A DNA stretch of 64,000 nucleotides from Ralstonia sp. UNC404CL21Col (GCF_000620465.1 NZ_KK211140.1:933964-997963), one strand, 5' to 3'. Counted from the stretch's first letter, positions 18,681 through 28,194 are shown. Numbers and translations are program-made. Notes: generated by a model not told the origin, from the letters alone.

Positions 18681-18775
18681 ACGCAGACCGCTATTATAAA
18701 ATCCGCGCCAGTCGCGCGCTTGGCGAGGGCAAAACCCACGCAAATGCTGCGCCCACGTTCACTTTCCCGCCTGTC

Positions 18776-19534
18776 ATGTCGATTTCCCACCCTGGCCGAC
18801 GCCGTTTTGCGCTGATTCCCTCGGCCGGCACCGGCTCGCGCGCCGGCGGCGATCTGCCCAAGCAATATCAGGCGATTGCCGGGCGGCCGATGCTCTGGCA
18901 TACCGCGCAGGCGTTCCTGGCAAGCCCCGAAATCGACACCGTGCTGGTGGTGACGACGCCCGGCGCACAGCCGCTGGTGCAGCGCTTTCCCGACGGTGGT
19001 TTCGATGCGCCCAAGCTGGTGGAGGTCGATTGCGGCGGCGATTCACGCCACGCATCCGTCACGCATGGGCTGGCGGCATTGCGCGGCCTGGGTGCACACG
19101 ATGACGACTGGGTGCTCGTGCACGATGCGGCGCGCCCGGGCCTGACGCCGGGCCTGATCGCGCGTTTGGTCTCGGTGGTGGAGGCCGAAGGCACGCAAGC
19201 TGCGGGGGGCATCCTTGCGCTGCCCGTGGCCGACACGCTCAAACGCGCCGACGCAGCCCAGCACATCGACGCGACCGTGCCGCGCGACGGCCTGTGGCAA
19301 GCGCAGACGCCGCAGATGTTTCCACTCGGGCTGCTGGAGCGCGCCTTGCGGGAAGCGCTGCTGCAACATCGCATCGTCACCGATGAAGCCAGCGCGATTG
19401 AAGCTGCCGGTCACTCGCCGCTGCTTGTGCCGGGGGCGCTGCGCAACTTCAAGGTGACGTATCCCGACGATTTCGCGCTCGCCGAGGCCATCCTCGCGCA
19501 GGGCGCACAACCGAACGAGGCATCGCAAGCATGA
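18776..19534 (+). CDS. ispD: 2-C-methyl-D-erythritol 4-phosphate cytidylyltransferase
   Basis: IspD converts MEP plus CTP to CDP-methylerythritol in the non-mevalonate isoprenoid pathway. It has 252 residues, with the nucleotide-binding start [19 protein letters not shown] and the signature [11 protein letters not shown]. The ATG at 18776 gives the normal N-terminus; the frame is open further upstream into the mfd promoter region. It overlaps ispF by four bases (ATGA), so translation is coupled. Confidence 0.95.
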   Translation: MSISHPGRRRFALIPSAGTGSRAGGDLPKQYQAIAGRPMLWHTAQAFLASPEIDTVLVVTTPGAQPLVQRFPDGGFDAPKLVEVDCGGDSRHASVTHGLAALRGLGAHDDDWVLVHDAARPGLTPGLIARLVSVVEAEGTQAAGGILALPVADTLKRADAAQHIDATVPRDGLWQAQTPQMFPLGLLERALREALLQHRIVTDEASAIEAAGHSPLLVPGALRNFKVTYPDDFALAEAILAQGAQPNEASQA

Positions 19535-20037
19535 ACTGGATGGACATCCGCATTGGCCAGGGCTACGACGTGCACGCGCTGGTGGAGGGCCGCAAGCTGA
19601 TCCTGGGCGGCGTGGAGATTCCGCACACACGCGGGCTGCTCGGCCACTCCGACGCCGATGCGCTGCTGCATGCGATTACCGATGCGCTGTTCGGCGCCGC
19701 CGGCCTGGGCGACATTGGCCGGCACTTTCCCGACACCGATCCGGCCTTTGCCGGCGCCGACAGCCGCGTGCTGCTGCGCGAAGCCGTGCGCCGCGTGCAC
19801 AAGGCCGGTTATGCGATCGGCAATGTCGATGCCACCGTCATCGCGCAGAAGCCGAAGCTCGCGCCGCATGTGCCCGGCATGGTGGCCAATCTTGCGGAAG
19901 ACTTGGGCATTGCGCCCGAGCGTTGCAACGTCAAGGCCAAGACGAACGAGAAGCTCGGCTTCGAAGGCAAGGAGGAAGGCATCGTCGCGCAGGCGGTGGT
20001 GTTGATCTATCGCGCAGAAGCCGCCGAGCAGGACTGA
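19531..20037 (+). CDS. ispF: 2-C-methyl-D-erythritol 2,4-cyclodiphosphate synthase
   Basis: IspF cyclises CDP-ME 2-phosphate to MEcPP, two steps after IspD. It has 168 residues. Metal ligands are Asp and His in GYDVHAL and a His in [22 protein letters not shown] and [10 protein letters not shown] are the other family blocks. Start overlaps the ispD stop; Met4 (19540) is an alternative start. IspD and IspF are separate proteins here, not the IspDF fusion of alphaproteobacteria. Confidence 0.95.
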   Translation: MNWMDIRIGQGYDVHALVEGRKLILGGVEIPHTRGLLGHSDADALLHAITDALFGAAGLGDIGRHFPDTDPAFAGADSRVLLREAVRRVHKAGYAIGNVDATVIAQKPKLAPHVPGMVANLAEDLGIAPERCNVKAKTNEKLGFEGKEEGIVAQAVVLIYRAEAAEQD

Positions 20038-20060
20038 GTTCCCGCCGCATCGCGCAACGC

Positions 20061-20097
20061 AAAACGGCAGCACCGGAGCGAATCGGGCTGCCGTTTT
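20061..20097. terminator. Bidirectional terminator between ispF and ahpD
   Basis: AAAACGGCAGC (20061-20071) and GCTGCCGTTTT (20087-20097) form an 11-bp stem. The plus strand ends in T5 and the minus strand in T4. It lies between the convergent ispF and ahpD genes and can serve both. Confidence 0.85.
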
Positions 20098-20117
20098 TCG
20101 TTTGTGCAATCGGCGCG

Positions 20118-20639
20118 TTACTCGGCGGCGATGACCTGCGCCGCCGCGTTGATGACAGCCGCAATGCGGCCGACATCGCGCAATTGCTGCGCGCTCATGC
20201 CCTGGTGATTCTTCAGCAAGTCGTAGTGCGATTTGATACAGAAATGGCATTTGCCGATGATGGACGCGGCGAGGGCGTACATCTCGAACCTGCGCTTGTC
20301 GACGCCGCCATTGTTGGCGTAGGCGTTCATCCGCAACTCGGCTTTCTGCTGCGCCAGGTCGGAATCGTCGGCCATCTCGACGTACGGATACCAGACGTTG
20401 TTCATGCCCATCAGGGCAGCCGCGGTCAGCGCGCCGTTCACCTCCTCGGGCGACAGCACCCCGGCATTGCGGATGGCGTCGGTCAGCACCTTGCTCTTCG
20501 CGGCAAACGCGGCCGCCAATGCGACGCCGACCGGATCATTGCCTTCCAGCGAAGAGCGTGCAATCGTGCCGTCCAGATTCAGGCGGATGTCTTTGGCGTA
20601 GTCGGGAATCCGGCTTTTGAGCGTCTGCAAAAATTCCAT
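20118..20639 (-). CDS. ahpD: Alkyl hydroperoxide reductase AhpD (carboxymuconolactone decarboxylase-like)
   Basis: AhpD recycles AhpC during peroxide reduction. This 173-residue, all-helical protein carries the redox pair Cys131-Cys134 (KCHFCIKSH), with the conserved His of the relay at 138. Downstream of ahpC and on the same strand, it is probably the electron donor in place of AhpF, which is not seen here. In other bacteria AhpD couples to dihydrolipoamide-based reductants. Confidence 0.92.
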   Translation of the reverse strand: MEFLQTLKSRIPDYAKDIRLNLDGTIARSSLEGNDPVGVALAAAFAAKSKVLTDAIRNAGVLSPEEVNGALTAAALMGMNNVWYPYVEMADDSDLAQQKAELRMNAYANNGGVDKRRFEMYALAASIIGKCHFCIKSHYDLLKNHQGMSAQQLRDVGRIAAVINAAAQVIAAE

Positions 20640-20670
20640 GAGTGCCTCCCGTCAGCAGCACCGAAAAGGA

Positions 20671-20693
20671 AAGCCCGCGGCAAAAGCGGGCTT
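20671..20693 (-). terminator. Stem-loop between ahpC and ahpD
   Basis: AAGCCCGC (20671-20678) and GCGGGCTT (20686-20693) pair around GGCAAAA. On the minus strand it is followed by TCCTTTTC. It sits between the ahpC stop and the ahpD start, so it may reduce ahpD expression relative to ahpC. Confidence 0.6.
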
Positions 20694-20719
20694 CGGCTGA
20701 GTAGGGCGCCGCGCGGCCG

Positions 20720-21268
20720 TTACAGCGTCGAGCCGCCGACTGCGCGGTTGCACGGGCACAGTTCGTCCGTTTGCAGGCCGTCGAGAATGCGCAGCACTTC
20801 GTCCGGGTTGCGGCCTACGTTGAGGTTGTTGACCGACACGTGCTGGATGACGTTGTCCGGGTCGACGATGAACGTGGCGCGCAATGCCACGCCGGCTTCG
20901 TGCTCGCGTACGCCAAGCTGGTCGACCAGGGCACCCGTGGAATCCGCAAAGGACCACTGGTTGAGCTTGTTCAGGTCTTTGTGCTCGCGGCGCCATGCGA
21001 GCTTGACGAATTCATTGTCGGTGGAGCCGCCAAGCACGATCGTGTCGCGGTCGGCAAAGTCGTCGTTCAGTTTGGCGAAGGCGACGATTTCGGTCGGGCA
21101 GACAAAGGTGAAGTCCTTCGGATAGAAGAAGATGACTTTCCATTTACCGGGGAACGAGGTTTCGGTGATGTCTTCGAACGCCGACTCGCCGTTCTCTTCG
21201 TGATTGTTGAACCCGGGCTTGACGCCGACGACCTTGAACGGTTCGAGCTTGTCACCAATGGTCTTCAT
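20720..21268 (-). CDS. ahpC: Alkyl hydroperoxide reductase, peroxiredoxin subunit
   Basis: AhpC reduces organic hydroperoxides and H2O2. It has 182 residues. The peroxidatic Cys57 is in DFTFVCPTEI, and the resolving Cys is Cys171 or Cys173 in the C-terminal ELCPCNRAVGG. The ATG at 21268 has AGGAG upstream; the frame continues upstream but without family similarity. The 295 bases from here to the sensor kinase gene hold no gene; presumably the ahpC promoter lies there, but no clear OxyR site was recognised. Confidence 0.95.
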   Translation of the reverse strand: MKTIGDKLEPFKVVGVKPGFNNHEENGESAFEDITETSFPGKWKVIFFYPKDFTFVCPTEIVAFAKLNDDFADRDTIVLGGSTDNEFVKLAWRREHKDLNKLNQWSFADSTGALVDQLGVREHEAGVALRATFIVDPDNVIQHVSVNNLNVGRNPDEVLRILDGLQTDELCPCNRAVGGSTL

Positions 21269-21563
21269 GAGCTTCTCCTGGAGTTGTGTGGCAATGGGTA
21301 CGGAACCCAAACGGGGATTTGCAGACACACGCTCACCGGCCGCCCGGGGTCCGATTGGGGAAACGGACGGAGACGAAGAACGCGCAGGCGCGCAGCCTGG
21401 CGGCTGGAGTATTGGCGATGATTTCAAAACCGGCCAATTGATATTCTCAACGCCAGCCATAGCGCTGCCTGCCGCCGCACCTTATCGGCGACGCATGACA
21501 GTGGTGGGAAGCAGGGGGTGTGCCCGGATGTGCCGGGAAGCGCCAGCCCGGCGGTGTGCGTGA

Positions 21564-22925
21564 TCAGGCGCGCGAGTAGCAGGCGCTGACGAGCAGTCCG
21601 GTTTCGGGCGGTGTGCGGTTCTCGAGCGCAAGCCGGCCGCCGCTGCGCTGCAAGATGCGATTGACGATCGACATGCCAAGCCCGGCGCCCTTGGCTTCGC
21701 TGCGTGCTGATTCGAGGCGGTAGAACGGCCGGGTGAGCAACGCAAGCTGATCCGTCGGCACACCCGCACCGCGATCGGCCACGCACAATACAACCTCGTT
21801 GCCTTGCAGGAACGTGCTGACGGTAATTTCGGCGCGGTTCGTGCCGGGCGTCTTGCCGTAGCGCCGTGCGTTTTCGATCAGGTTGTCGAGAATGCGCTGC
21901 GTTTCCATGCGGTTGCAGCGGGCGATGGCTTCGGGCGCGAGTTTGAGCGTGAGGTCGATGTCGTCGTGTGCGGAGTAGACGGGCGCCGTGTCGCGCACGA
22001 GTTCGGTCAGGTCGACGTCTTCGAGCATCTCGCCGCTGGGGCGCGCGTAGTCAAGGAACTGGCCGATGATCGCGTCCATCTGCTCGATGTCGGCCACCAT
22101 CAGTTCGCGCGTCTGCTCGTCGACCGGGCTCATCTCGGTTTCCAGGCGCAGGCGGGTGAGCGGCGTGCGCAGGTCGTGCGAGATGCCGGCCAGCATGACG
22201 GCGCGGTCGGCTTCAAGCTGCTTCAGGTCACGCACCATCTGGTTGAAGCTGTGATTTGCCTGCGCCACTTCGGTGCCGCCGCCTTCGGGCAATGCCTTCG
22301 GGTCCTCCCCGGCACTGATGGCGCGCGCCGTATCGGCCAGACGCTTGAGTGGCTGGTTCACGCGTGACGTAATGAACGCCGCGCCCAGCACCGACAACAC
22401 CAGCGCTGCCATCGACCACCACAGCCATTGCAGCCCAGGCACGTGCTCGAAACGGTCCGGGCTGATGGCGACCCAGTAGTCGTCGCCCTCGATCTGGAAG
22501 CTCACCCACACGCCCGGGATGTCGTTGACGGCCGTGGCGATCACCGCGTCGGCACCGAGCCGGTTGCGGATTTCCTGCTGGACAAGCTGCGTCAGATACG
22601 GGTTGGTGTGCGGTTCGCGGTATTCGTCTTCCTTCTCGCGCGGGTAGACCTTGATGCCCTCGTTCTGCACGAGATCGAGCAAGAGGAAGCGGCGTCGCGA
22701 CGGATCCGAATACAGCAGTGCCGCCCGCGTGAGCTTGACCACGCTGACCACCTGCATGGCGATCTGCTGCGCGCGCGGCTCACGCTCGAAAATACGGAAG
22801 CTCTGGAACCACACGCCCAGAGAGATCGCGATCAGCAATGCGATCAGCATGAAGGTTCGCCAGAACAGCGAACCAAACACACTGATCAGCAGACGCCGCA
22901 ACGCGGCCGGACGCGGGATGCGCAA
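21564..22925 (-). CDS. EnvZ/OmpB-type sensor histidine kinase
   Basis: This 453-residue membrane kinase has TM1 at ~22-40, a ~125-residue periplasmic domain, TM2 at ~166-185 and a HAMP linker. The phospho-acceptor is His250 in GISHDLRTPLTRL. ATPase boxes follow: N-box DNLIENARRYG, G1 DRGAGVP, G2 GAGLGMSI. It lies 33 bases downstream of its response-regulator gene. An osmotic or envelope-stress role like EnvZ is inferred from the family; the ligand is unknown. Confidence 0.9.
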   Translation of the reverse strand: MRIPRPAALRRLLISVFGSLFWRTFMLIALLIAISLGVWFQSFRIFEREPRAQQIAMQVVSVVKLTRAALLYSDPSRRRFLLLDLVQNEGIKVYPREKEDEYREPHTNPYLTQLVQQEIRNRLGADAVIATAVNDIPGVWVSFQIEGDDYWVAISPDRFEHVPGLQWLWWSMAALVLSVLGAAFITSRVNQPLKRLADTARAISAGEDPKALPEGGGTEVAQANHSFNQMVRDLKQLEADRAVMLAGISHDLRTPLTRLRLETEMSPVDEQTRELMVADIEQMDAIIGQFLDYARPSGEMLEDVDLTELVRDTAPVYSAHDDIDLTLKLAPEAIARCNRMETQRILDNLIENARRYGKTPGTNRAEITVSTFLQGNEVVLCVADRGAGVPTDQLALLTRPFYRLESARSEAKGAGLGMSIVNRILQRSGGRLALENRTPPETGLLVSACYSRA

Positions 22926-22958
22926 GTCGGATGCGGAAAAGAAGGGTTGCCCGGACGC

Positions 22959-23681
22959 TTACTTGGCGCCGTCGGGAATGAACACGTAGCCCAGGCCCCA
23001 CACGGTCTGGATGAAGCGCGGGTTGCTGGCGTCGGGTTCGATCAGCTTGCGCAGGCGCGAAATCTGCACGTCAAGGCTGCGGTCGAACACTTCGTATTCG
23101 CGGCCGCGCGCCATTTCCATCAGCTTCTCGCGCGATAGGGGTTGGCGCGGATGGCGTGCAAACACCTTGAGCACGGAGAATTCGCCCGTCGTGAGCGTGA
23201 TCTCTTCGTCGTTTTTCTTGAGCGTGCGCGTGGCCAGGTTGAGGACGAAATCGCCAAAGGCGAACGTTTCCGGCGTCTCCGACGGCGCACCCGGGATTTC
23301 GGCCGGGCCGCGGCGGCGCAGCACGGCGTGGATGCGCGCAATCAGTTCGCGGGGGTTGAACGGCTTGGGGAGGTAATCGTCCGCGCCCATTTCAAGGCCG
23401 ACAATGCGGTCGACGTCTTCGCCCTTGGCGGTGAGCATGATGATCGGCGTCTGATCGTTGGCGCCGCGCAGGCGACGGCAGATCGACAAGCCGTCTTCAC
23501 CGGGCATCATCAGGTCGAGCACCAGCAGGTCGAAGCGCTCGCGCAGCCAGAGTTTGTTCATGGCCGTGGCGTTTTCCGCCACCAGCACGGTGAAGCCCTG
23601 TTCCCCCAGGTAGCGGCGCAGCAAGTCGCGCAGGCGGGGGTCGTCGTCGACGACGAGAATCTTTTGACCGGAATTTTCCAT
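22959..23681 (-). CDS. ompR: OmpR-family response regulator
   Basis: It has 240 residues: an N-terminal receiver with the acidic pair in VVDDDPRLR, phospho-acceptor Asp56 (LLVLDLMMPGEDG) and Lys in MLTAKGEDVDR, then a C-terminal winged helix (EITLTTGEFSVLKVFARHPR, SRLRKLIEPD, VWGLGYVF). It is paired with the kinase just downstream. Similarity to OmpR rather than other subfamilies comes from ANDQTPIIMLTAKGED and RGREYEVFDRSLDVQISRLR. Confidence 0.92.
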   Translation of the reverse strand: MENSGQKILVVDDDPRLRDLLRRYLGEQGFTVLVAENATAMNKLWLRERFDLLVLDLMMPGEDGLSICRRLRGANDQTPIIMLTAKGEDVDRIVGLEMGADDYLPKPFNPRELIARIHAVLRRRGPAEIPGAPSETPETFAFGDFVLNLATRTLKKNDEEITLTTGEFSVLKVFARHPRQPLSREKLMEMARGREYEVFDRSLDVQISRLRKLIEPDASNPRFIQTVWGLGYVFIPDGAK

Positions 23682-23974
23682 GGCGCTTATGGTAACGACA
23701 AAAACATGGGCCCAATCGACAACAGGAGGCAGTAAAAGCCCAATTGAAACAGACGGTTACATTATTTACCGAGTCACGCGAACAGTCTGTAGGACGCGCA
23801 GCTACACTGCCTTGGCAGTTCCTCGCAACGGTTTGGGGTCTGTTTCCCCCCTGCGGAGGGGACTGGCGTGCAATGCGGTTGCCTGTTATCGATTGTCGCG
23901 CAATGATGCATGGCGCATCGGTTTCCAGCAACAAAGACGTGGCTTCTCAACTCCCTTTTTCGAATCGCTTAGTG

Positions 23975-24319
23975 ATGTTTCGGCGGCGCGCGGCGCTGTT
24001 GACCTGTGTTCTTGCCCTCTGTGCGGCCGGCTCGCAGGCGCACGCGCGCGGCGATCGCGGTGGCTTTGGCGGATTCGGCGGCTTTTTCGGCGGCGGGCAT
24101 GCGATGCAGGCCGGCGCACAGGAAAAAAGGGGCGGGCAGGGTCCGGCGCGCGGCCATGGCGGCGATGAACGTAGCCGCCGCGCCGCTGCGATGGAAAACC
24201 GCCGTGGTGAGAATGCCGATCGTGGGTCTGGGCAACGCAAGCTGTCTCCCGAGGAACGCAAGCAATTGCGTCAGAACATCTATGACGTCACGCGGGATAT
24301 CTACCACCGTGGCGGCTAG
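23975..24319 (+). CDS. Small secreted Gly-rich basic protein
   Basis: From the ATG at 23975, this 114-residue protein has a signal peptide (RRRAALLTCVLALCAAGSQAHA). A Gly/Phe-rich stretch (GGFGGFGGFFGGGHA), a long Arg/Gly-rich basic region and a more regular C-terminus (LSPEERKQLRQNIYDVTRDI) follow. The frame is open upstream to 23744, but that part is not protein-like. No Shine-Dalgarno is obvious. Function unknown. It lies divergent from ompR and upstream of the DUF1800/DUF1501 pair. The 293 bases before it hold the divergent promoters and no gene. Confidence 0.6.
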   Translation: MFRRRAALLTCVLALCAAGSQAHARGDRGGFGGFGGFFGGGHAMQAGAQEKRGGQGPARGHGGDERSRRAAAMENRRGENADRGSGQRKLSPEERKQLRQNIYDVTRDIYHRGG

Positions 24320-24388
24320 ATAGGGGCCGAGGAACGGCGCACGAGTCGCTGCCCCGGCAAAGCGGTAGGGTCGTTTCGGGGGACCGAC

Positions 24389-26026
24389 ATGCGAATCCGT
24401 AGCACCACGATCTTCTTGGCGCTGGCAGCGGCCGGCGCATTCTCACTGCAGACCGCGCATGCGGTCACGCAGGGCAAACAGCATCGCCACACCGCGCAGG
24501 GCAAGGCACCCGCTGCCGACGAGCAGCGCCTGGACCGCGACGATGCGCGCTATTTCCTGACCCGCGTCGGCTTTGCGCCTTCCGAGAACGAACTCGATGC
24601 CTACGCCGGGCTCACGCACCGCGAGGCTGTCGATCGCGTCCTTGCCCAGACGGGCACCGTCGCCACGCAAGCGCCCCCGGCGTGGGTGAACGAGCCGATC
24701 GTCCCCTACAACAAACTGCCCGATGAAGACGCCCGCAAGGCGGCGCGCCAGAAGAATGCCGCGCACGAGCTGGAATTGCGTGCCTGGTGGATGGGCGAGA
24801 TGATCAAGACGCCGTCGCCGCTGACAGAGCGCATGACGCTGTTCTGGCACAACCATTTCGTTTCCAGCTCGCAGAAGGTGCCGTTCGCGCAGTTGATGTA
24901 TCGGCAGAACGTGCTGCTGCGGCAGAACGCGGTCGGCAACTTCGGCACGATGCTGCACGCCATCGGCAAAGACCCGGCGATGCTGATTTATCTGGACGGT
25001 GCCGAGAGCCGCAAGGGCAAGCCGAACGAGAACTTCGCGCGGGAAGTGATGGAGCTGTTCACGCTCGGCGAGGGGCATTACACCGAGCAGGACATCAAGG
25101 AGGCCGCGCGCACCTACACGGGCTGGAGCATCGATCGCGAGCACGATTTCGCCTACATCTGGCGGCCGCAGATTCACGACACGGGCGTGAAGACGGTGTT
25201 CGGCCAGAGCGGCGATTACGACGGCGACCAGATGCTCGACATCCTGCTGTCTCGCCCAGAGACGGCCAATTTCATCGTCTCCAAGCTCTGGCGCGAGTTT
25301 ATTTCGCCCGATGTCGACGCAGCACAGGCGCAGCGCGTGGCCGACGCGTTTCGCGCGAGCGGCTATGACATCAAGGTGGCGCTGCGCGGGCTGTTCTTGA
25401 CGCCGGCGTTCTGGGCGCCGCAATCGCATGCGACGCTGGTGAAGTCGCCGGTGGAGATGATCGTCGGCACGCTCAAGCAGTTCAACGTGCAGTACACCGA
25501 CCCGACGCCGTTTGCCATCAAGTCCGCGCAGCTCGGGCAGAACCTGCTGGCCCCGCCCAACGTGAAGGGCTGGCCCGGCGGCGATGCGTGGATCAACGCG
25601 ACGACGTTGCTGGGGCGCAAGCAGTTTCTCGATCAACTCTTCCGCTCGACGGAGATGAAGGCGCCGTCAGCCCAGCAGCAGGCCCAGCAGCAAGCCCAGC
25701 AACAGAAACCCGGCGTGATGATGGCCGCCATGCGCGAAGACCTGAAGCAGGGCGGCGCCGTGCAGGGTCTGGGCCAGGCGCTCAAGGGCATGGGGCAGGA
25801 GGGCCGCTTCAAGCTGGCGCAGTCGCAGACGATGGTGTCGTTCAACTCGGCCAAGTGGCTCGCACAGTTTGGCGCGGATGGCGATGATCCACCGCAGCTG
25901 GCGCCGCGCATTTCGATCCAGCGCGCCGTGTTGCCCATCGAACCGACCGCGCCGATTCCCGTCAAGCTGGCCGGTACGGCGTACCTGCGTACGCTGATGA
26001 TGGACCCGGCTTACCAGTTGAAGTAA
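24389..26026 (+). CDS. DUF1800 domain-containing exported protein
   Basis: A signal peptide (to ~residue 25, ending AHA) precedes a DUF1800 domain (YFLTRVGFAPSENELDAYAG, ERMTLFWHNHFVSS, NENFAREVMELFTLG, KVALRGLFLTPAFWA, PPNVKGWPGGDAWI). Near the C-terminus there is a Gln-rich linker (QQQAQQQAQQQ). DUF1800 genes are typically followed by a DUF1501 gene, as here (25-base gap), so the two probably act together; their biochemical role is not established. Confidence 0.88.
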   Translation: MRIRSTTIFLALAAAGAFSLQTAHAVTQGKQHRHTAQGKAPAADEQRLDRDDARYFLTRVGFAPSENELDAYAGLTHREAVDRVLAQTGTVATQAPPAWVNEPIVPYNKLPDEDARKAARQKNAAHELELRAWWMGEMIKTPSPLTERMTLFWHNHFVSSSQKVPFAQLMYRQNVLLRQNAVGNFGTMLHAIGKDPAMLIYLDGAESRKGKPNENFAREVMELFTLGEGHYTEQDIKEAARTYTGWSIDREHDFAYIWRPQIHDTGVKTVFGQSGDYDGDQMLDILLSRPETANFIVSKLWREFISPDVDAAQAQRVADAFRASGYDIKVALRGLFLTPAFWAPQSHATLVKSPVEMIVGTLKQFNVQYTDPTPFAIKSAQLGQNLLAPPNVKGWPGGDAWINATTLLGRKQFLDQLFRSTEMKAPSAQQQAQQQAQQQKPGVMMAAMREDLKQGGAVQGLGQALKGMGQEGRFKLAQSQTMVSFNSAKWLAQFGADGDDPPQLAPRISIQRAVLPIEPTAPIPVKLAGTAYLRTLMMDPAYQLK

Positions 26027-26051
26027 CGCCACCGCCGCAGGAGCACACATC

Positions 26052-27236
26052 ATGGAACGTCGCGATTTTCTGAAGGCAGGCGCCATGCTCGGCATGGGTG
26101 GCGCAGTACCGGGGATTGTCTTCGCGCAAGGGCAGGATAAGCGCAAGGGCTACGGCAACCTCCTCATCCTCATCGAACTGAAGGGCGGCAACGACGGACT
26201 GAACACCGTGGTGCCGTACACGAGCGCGCAGTATTACGCACTGCGCCCGCGCATCGCCATCAAGCGGGAACAGGTGCTGCAGTTGGATGACCGCTACGGG
26301 CTGCATCCGTCTTTGCAGGCGATGATGCCGCTGTGGCAGGCGGGGGAATTGTCGGTGGTGCAGGGGTTGTCGTATCCGCAGCCGAATCTCTCGCATTTCC
26401 GCTCGATCGAAATCTGGGACACGGCGTCGCGCTCCGACCAATACTTGCGCGAAGGCTGGCTGACGCGAGCGTTTGCCGCGCAGCCGGTGCCGGCATCGTT
26501 CGGCGCCGATGGCGTGATCATCGGCAGTGCCGACCTGGGGCCCCTCGACGGCGGCGCACGCGCGGTCGCACTCGCCAATCCCGATGCATTCCTCAACGAA
26601 GCCAAGCTGGCGATGCCTTCGCACGCAATGGGCAACGCCACGCTCGCGCACGTGCTGAAGGTCGAGGCGGATATCGTCAAGGCGGCCGACGGACTGCGCC
26701 CGAAATCCGGCAAGTTCGCGTTCCAGACGCGCTTTCCTGACGGCGGTTTCGGCAACTCGATCAAGGCGGCGATGCAGGTGGTGGCGGCCCCGGGCCATGG
26801 CGGCGCGGACGTCGCCGTGGTGTGCCTGTCGCTGGGTAGCTTTGATACCCATACCAATCAGCAAGGCACCCAGGCGAACCTGCTGCGGCAGTTGGGCGAC
26901 GGCATCGCTTCACTCAAGAGCGCGTTGACCGAGTTGGGCCGTTGGAACGACACGCTGATCGTCACGTACTCGGAGTTTGGTCGCCGCCCGCGCGAAAACC
27001 TGAACAGCGGTACGGATCACGGCACGGCGGCCGCGCATTTCGTGGCCGGCGGCCGCGTGAAGGGCGGGCTGGCGGGACAGGGGCCAATGCTTGAACGGCT
27101 GGACGGCGGCGGCAATCTCGACCCGTCGGTCGATTTCCGCTCGCTTTATGCCACGGTGCTGGAGCGTTGGTGGGGGATGGATTCGCAGCCGGTGCTGGCG
27201 GGGCGGTTTGCGCCGCTCGATCTCATCAAGGCCTGA
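26052..27236 (+). CDS. DUF1501 domain-containing protein, Tat-exported
   Basis: This 394-residue protein starts MERRDFLKAGAMLG, a twin-arginine signal. The sulfatase-like DUF1501 fold is shown by LKGGNDGLNTVVPY, SHFRSIEIWDTAS, SFDTHTNQ, VTYSEFGRRPRENLNSGTDHG and VDFRSLYATVLERWWG. It is translated after the DUF1800 gene and is probably in an operon with it. Its stop abuts the stop of the convergent gene with no bases between (TGATCA). Confidence 0.9.
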   Translation: MERRDFLKAGAMLGMGGAVPGIVFAQGQDKRKGYGNLLILIELKGGNDGLNTVVPYTSAQYYALRPRIAIKREQVLQLDDRYGLHPSLQAMMPLWQAGELSVVQGLSYPQPNLSHFRSIEIWDTASRSDQYLREGWLTRAFAAQPVPASFGADGVIIGSADLGPLDGGARAVALANPDAFLNEAKLAMPSHAMGNATLAHVLKVEADIVKAADGLRPKSGKFAFQTRFPDGGFGNSIKAAMQVVAAPGHGGADVAVVCLSLGSFDTHTNQQGTQANLLRQLGDGIASLKSALTELGRWNDTLIVTYSEFGRRPRENLNSGTDHGTAAAHFVAGGRVKGGLAGQGPMLERLDGGGNLDPSVDFRSLYATVLERWWGMDSQPVLAGRFAPLDLIKA

Positions 27237-28070
27237 TCAACCGCGGATCTGCGTCTTCCAAGCCAGCCACAGCTTGCGCAGCGGCGTCAGGTCCGTGCGC
27301 TGCGTGAGCACCTGGAAGCCGTCCGCTTCCACCTCGTCGAGGAGGCGCATGGCGAGCACGCCGCGAATCAGCGCCGAGCGCTGGGCGCGGCGGTCTTCGG
27401 CCGGCAGCGCGGCGAGTGCTTCCTTGTACGTTGCCCGGGCGCGCTCAGCCTGAAAGGTCATCAACGGCTTGAAGCCTTCTGCATACCGGCGATTGAACAG
27501 ATCGGCGGCCGGTACGTTGAAGCGCTGCAGCTCATCCACGGGGATGTAGACGCGGTTGTGCCGCACGTCTTCGCCCAGGTTCCGGATGAAGTGGACAAGC
27601 TGTTCGGTCAGCGCCATCAGCCGCGCGAATTCCAGTGTGCGTGCATGCGTCTGTCCGGCAATGCGAGCCATCAGCCGGCCTGCCACGCCTGCTACCTGAT
27701 CGCCGTGGCGGCGCAGGTTGGGCCAATCCAGATAGCGGTTCTGCATGGCATCCGCCTCGACGCCGGCCAGCAATTCACCCAGATGCACCGCGCCGATGTC
27801 GTAGCGGGCCAGATGCGGCTGCAAGGCTTTTGCGGCCGGATGCTCGGGGCGGCCCTCGAACAGCCGCGCAAGCTCCTGTCGCCACCACTGCAGTTTCGAT
27901 TGCACGACCGCCGGGTCGCTGGCGTCGCGCACGGCGTCTTCCAGCTCACGGCGCACGGCTTCCAGGGCGATCGTCGCGCGGCGGCGTTCGGGCGTCAGAA
28001 ACAATACGCTGTAGTACACGTCGCTGCCGGGCGGTGCGGCCTTGTCGGCGCAGTAGTCGTCGGGGGTCAC
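27237..28070 (-). CDS. Squalene/phytoene synthase-family protein (HpnD-like), active-site motifs altered
   Basis: The 277-residue sequence follows bacterial presqualene-diphosphate synthases from end to end (YCADKAAPPGSDVYYSVLFLTPE at the start, SKLQWWRQEL, NRYLDWPNL). The two Asp-rich metal motifs differ from the usual ones. Where active enzymes have DDxxDD-type residues, this has RELEDAVRDASD. Where they have RDxGED, this has RNLGEDVRHNRVYIP, with Asn for the first Asp. No hpnC, hpnE or squalene-hopene cyclase gene lies nearby. Activity is therefore uncertain; a non-catalytic role like that of NDUFAF6-type family members is possible. Confidence 0.75.
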   Translation of the reverse strand: MTPDDYCADKAAPPGSDVYYSVLFLTPERRRATIALEAVRRELEDAVRDASDPAVVQSKLQWWRQELARLFEGRPEHPAAKALQPHLARYDIGAVHLGELLAGVEADAMQNRYLDWPNLRRHGDQVAGVAGRLMARIAGQTHARTLEFARLMALTEQLVHFIRNLGEDVRHNRVYIPVDELQRFNVPAADLFNRRYAEGFKPLMTFQAERARATYKEALAALPAEDRRAQRSALIRGVLAMRLLDEVEADGFQVLTQRTDLTPLRKLWLAWKTQIRG

Positions 28071-28194
28071 GGAAAGGGCCGTCGTGGTGAGGTTTTAAGC
28101 AGGGCGGCCATTCTACAGCGCGTTGCGGTGCAGCATGCCGTAAAGCCTTGCCTGAGCACTTGCCAAGAAAAGTCAATCGGACGCGGCCGTGTCG

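Noticed and set aside
23744-23974. N-terminal extension of the small Gly-rich secreted protein
   Set aside because: The signal peptide begins at the Met at 23975; the preceding 77 codons are not protein-like and would bury the signal.
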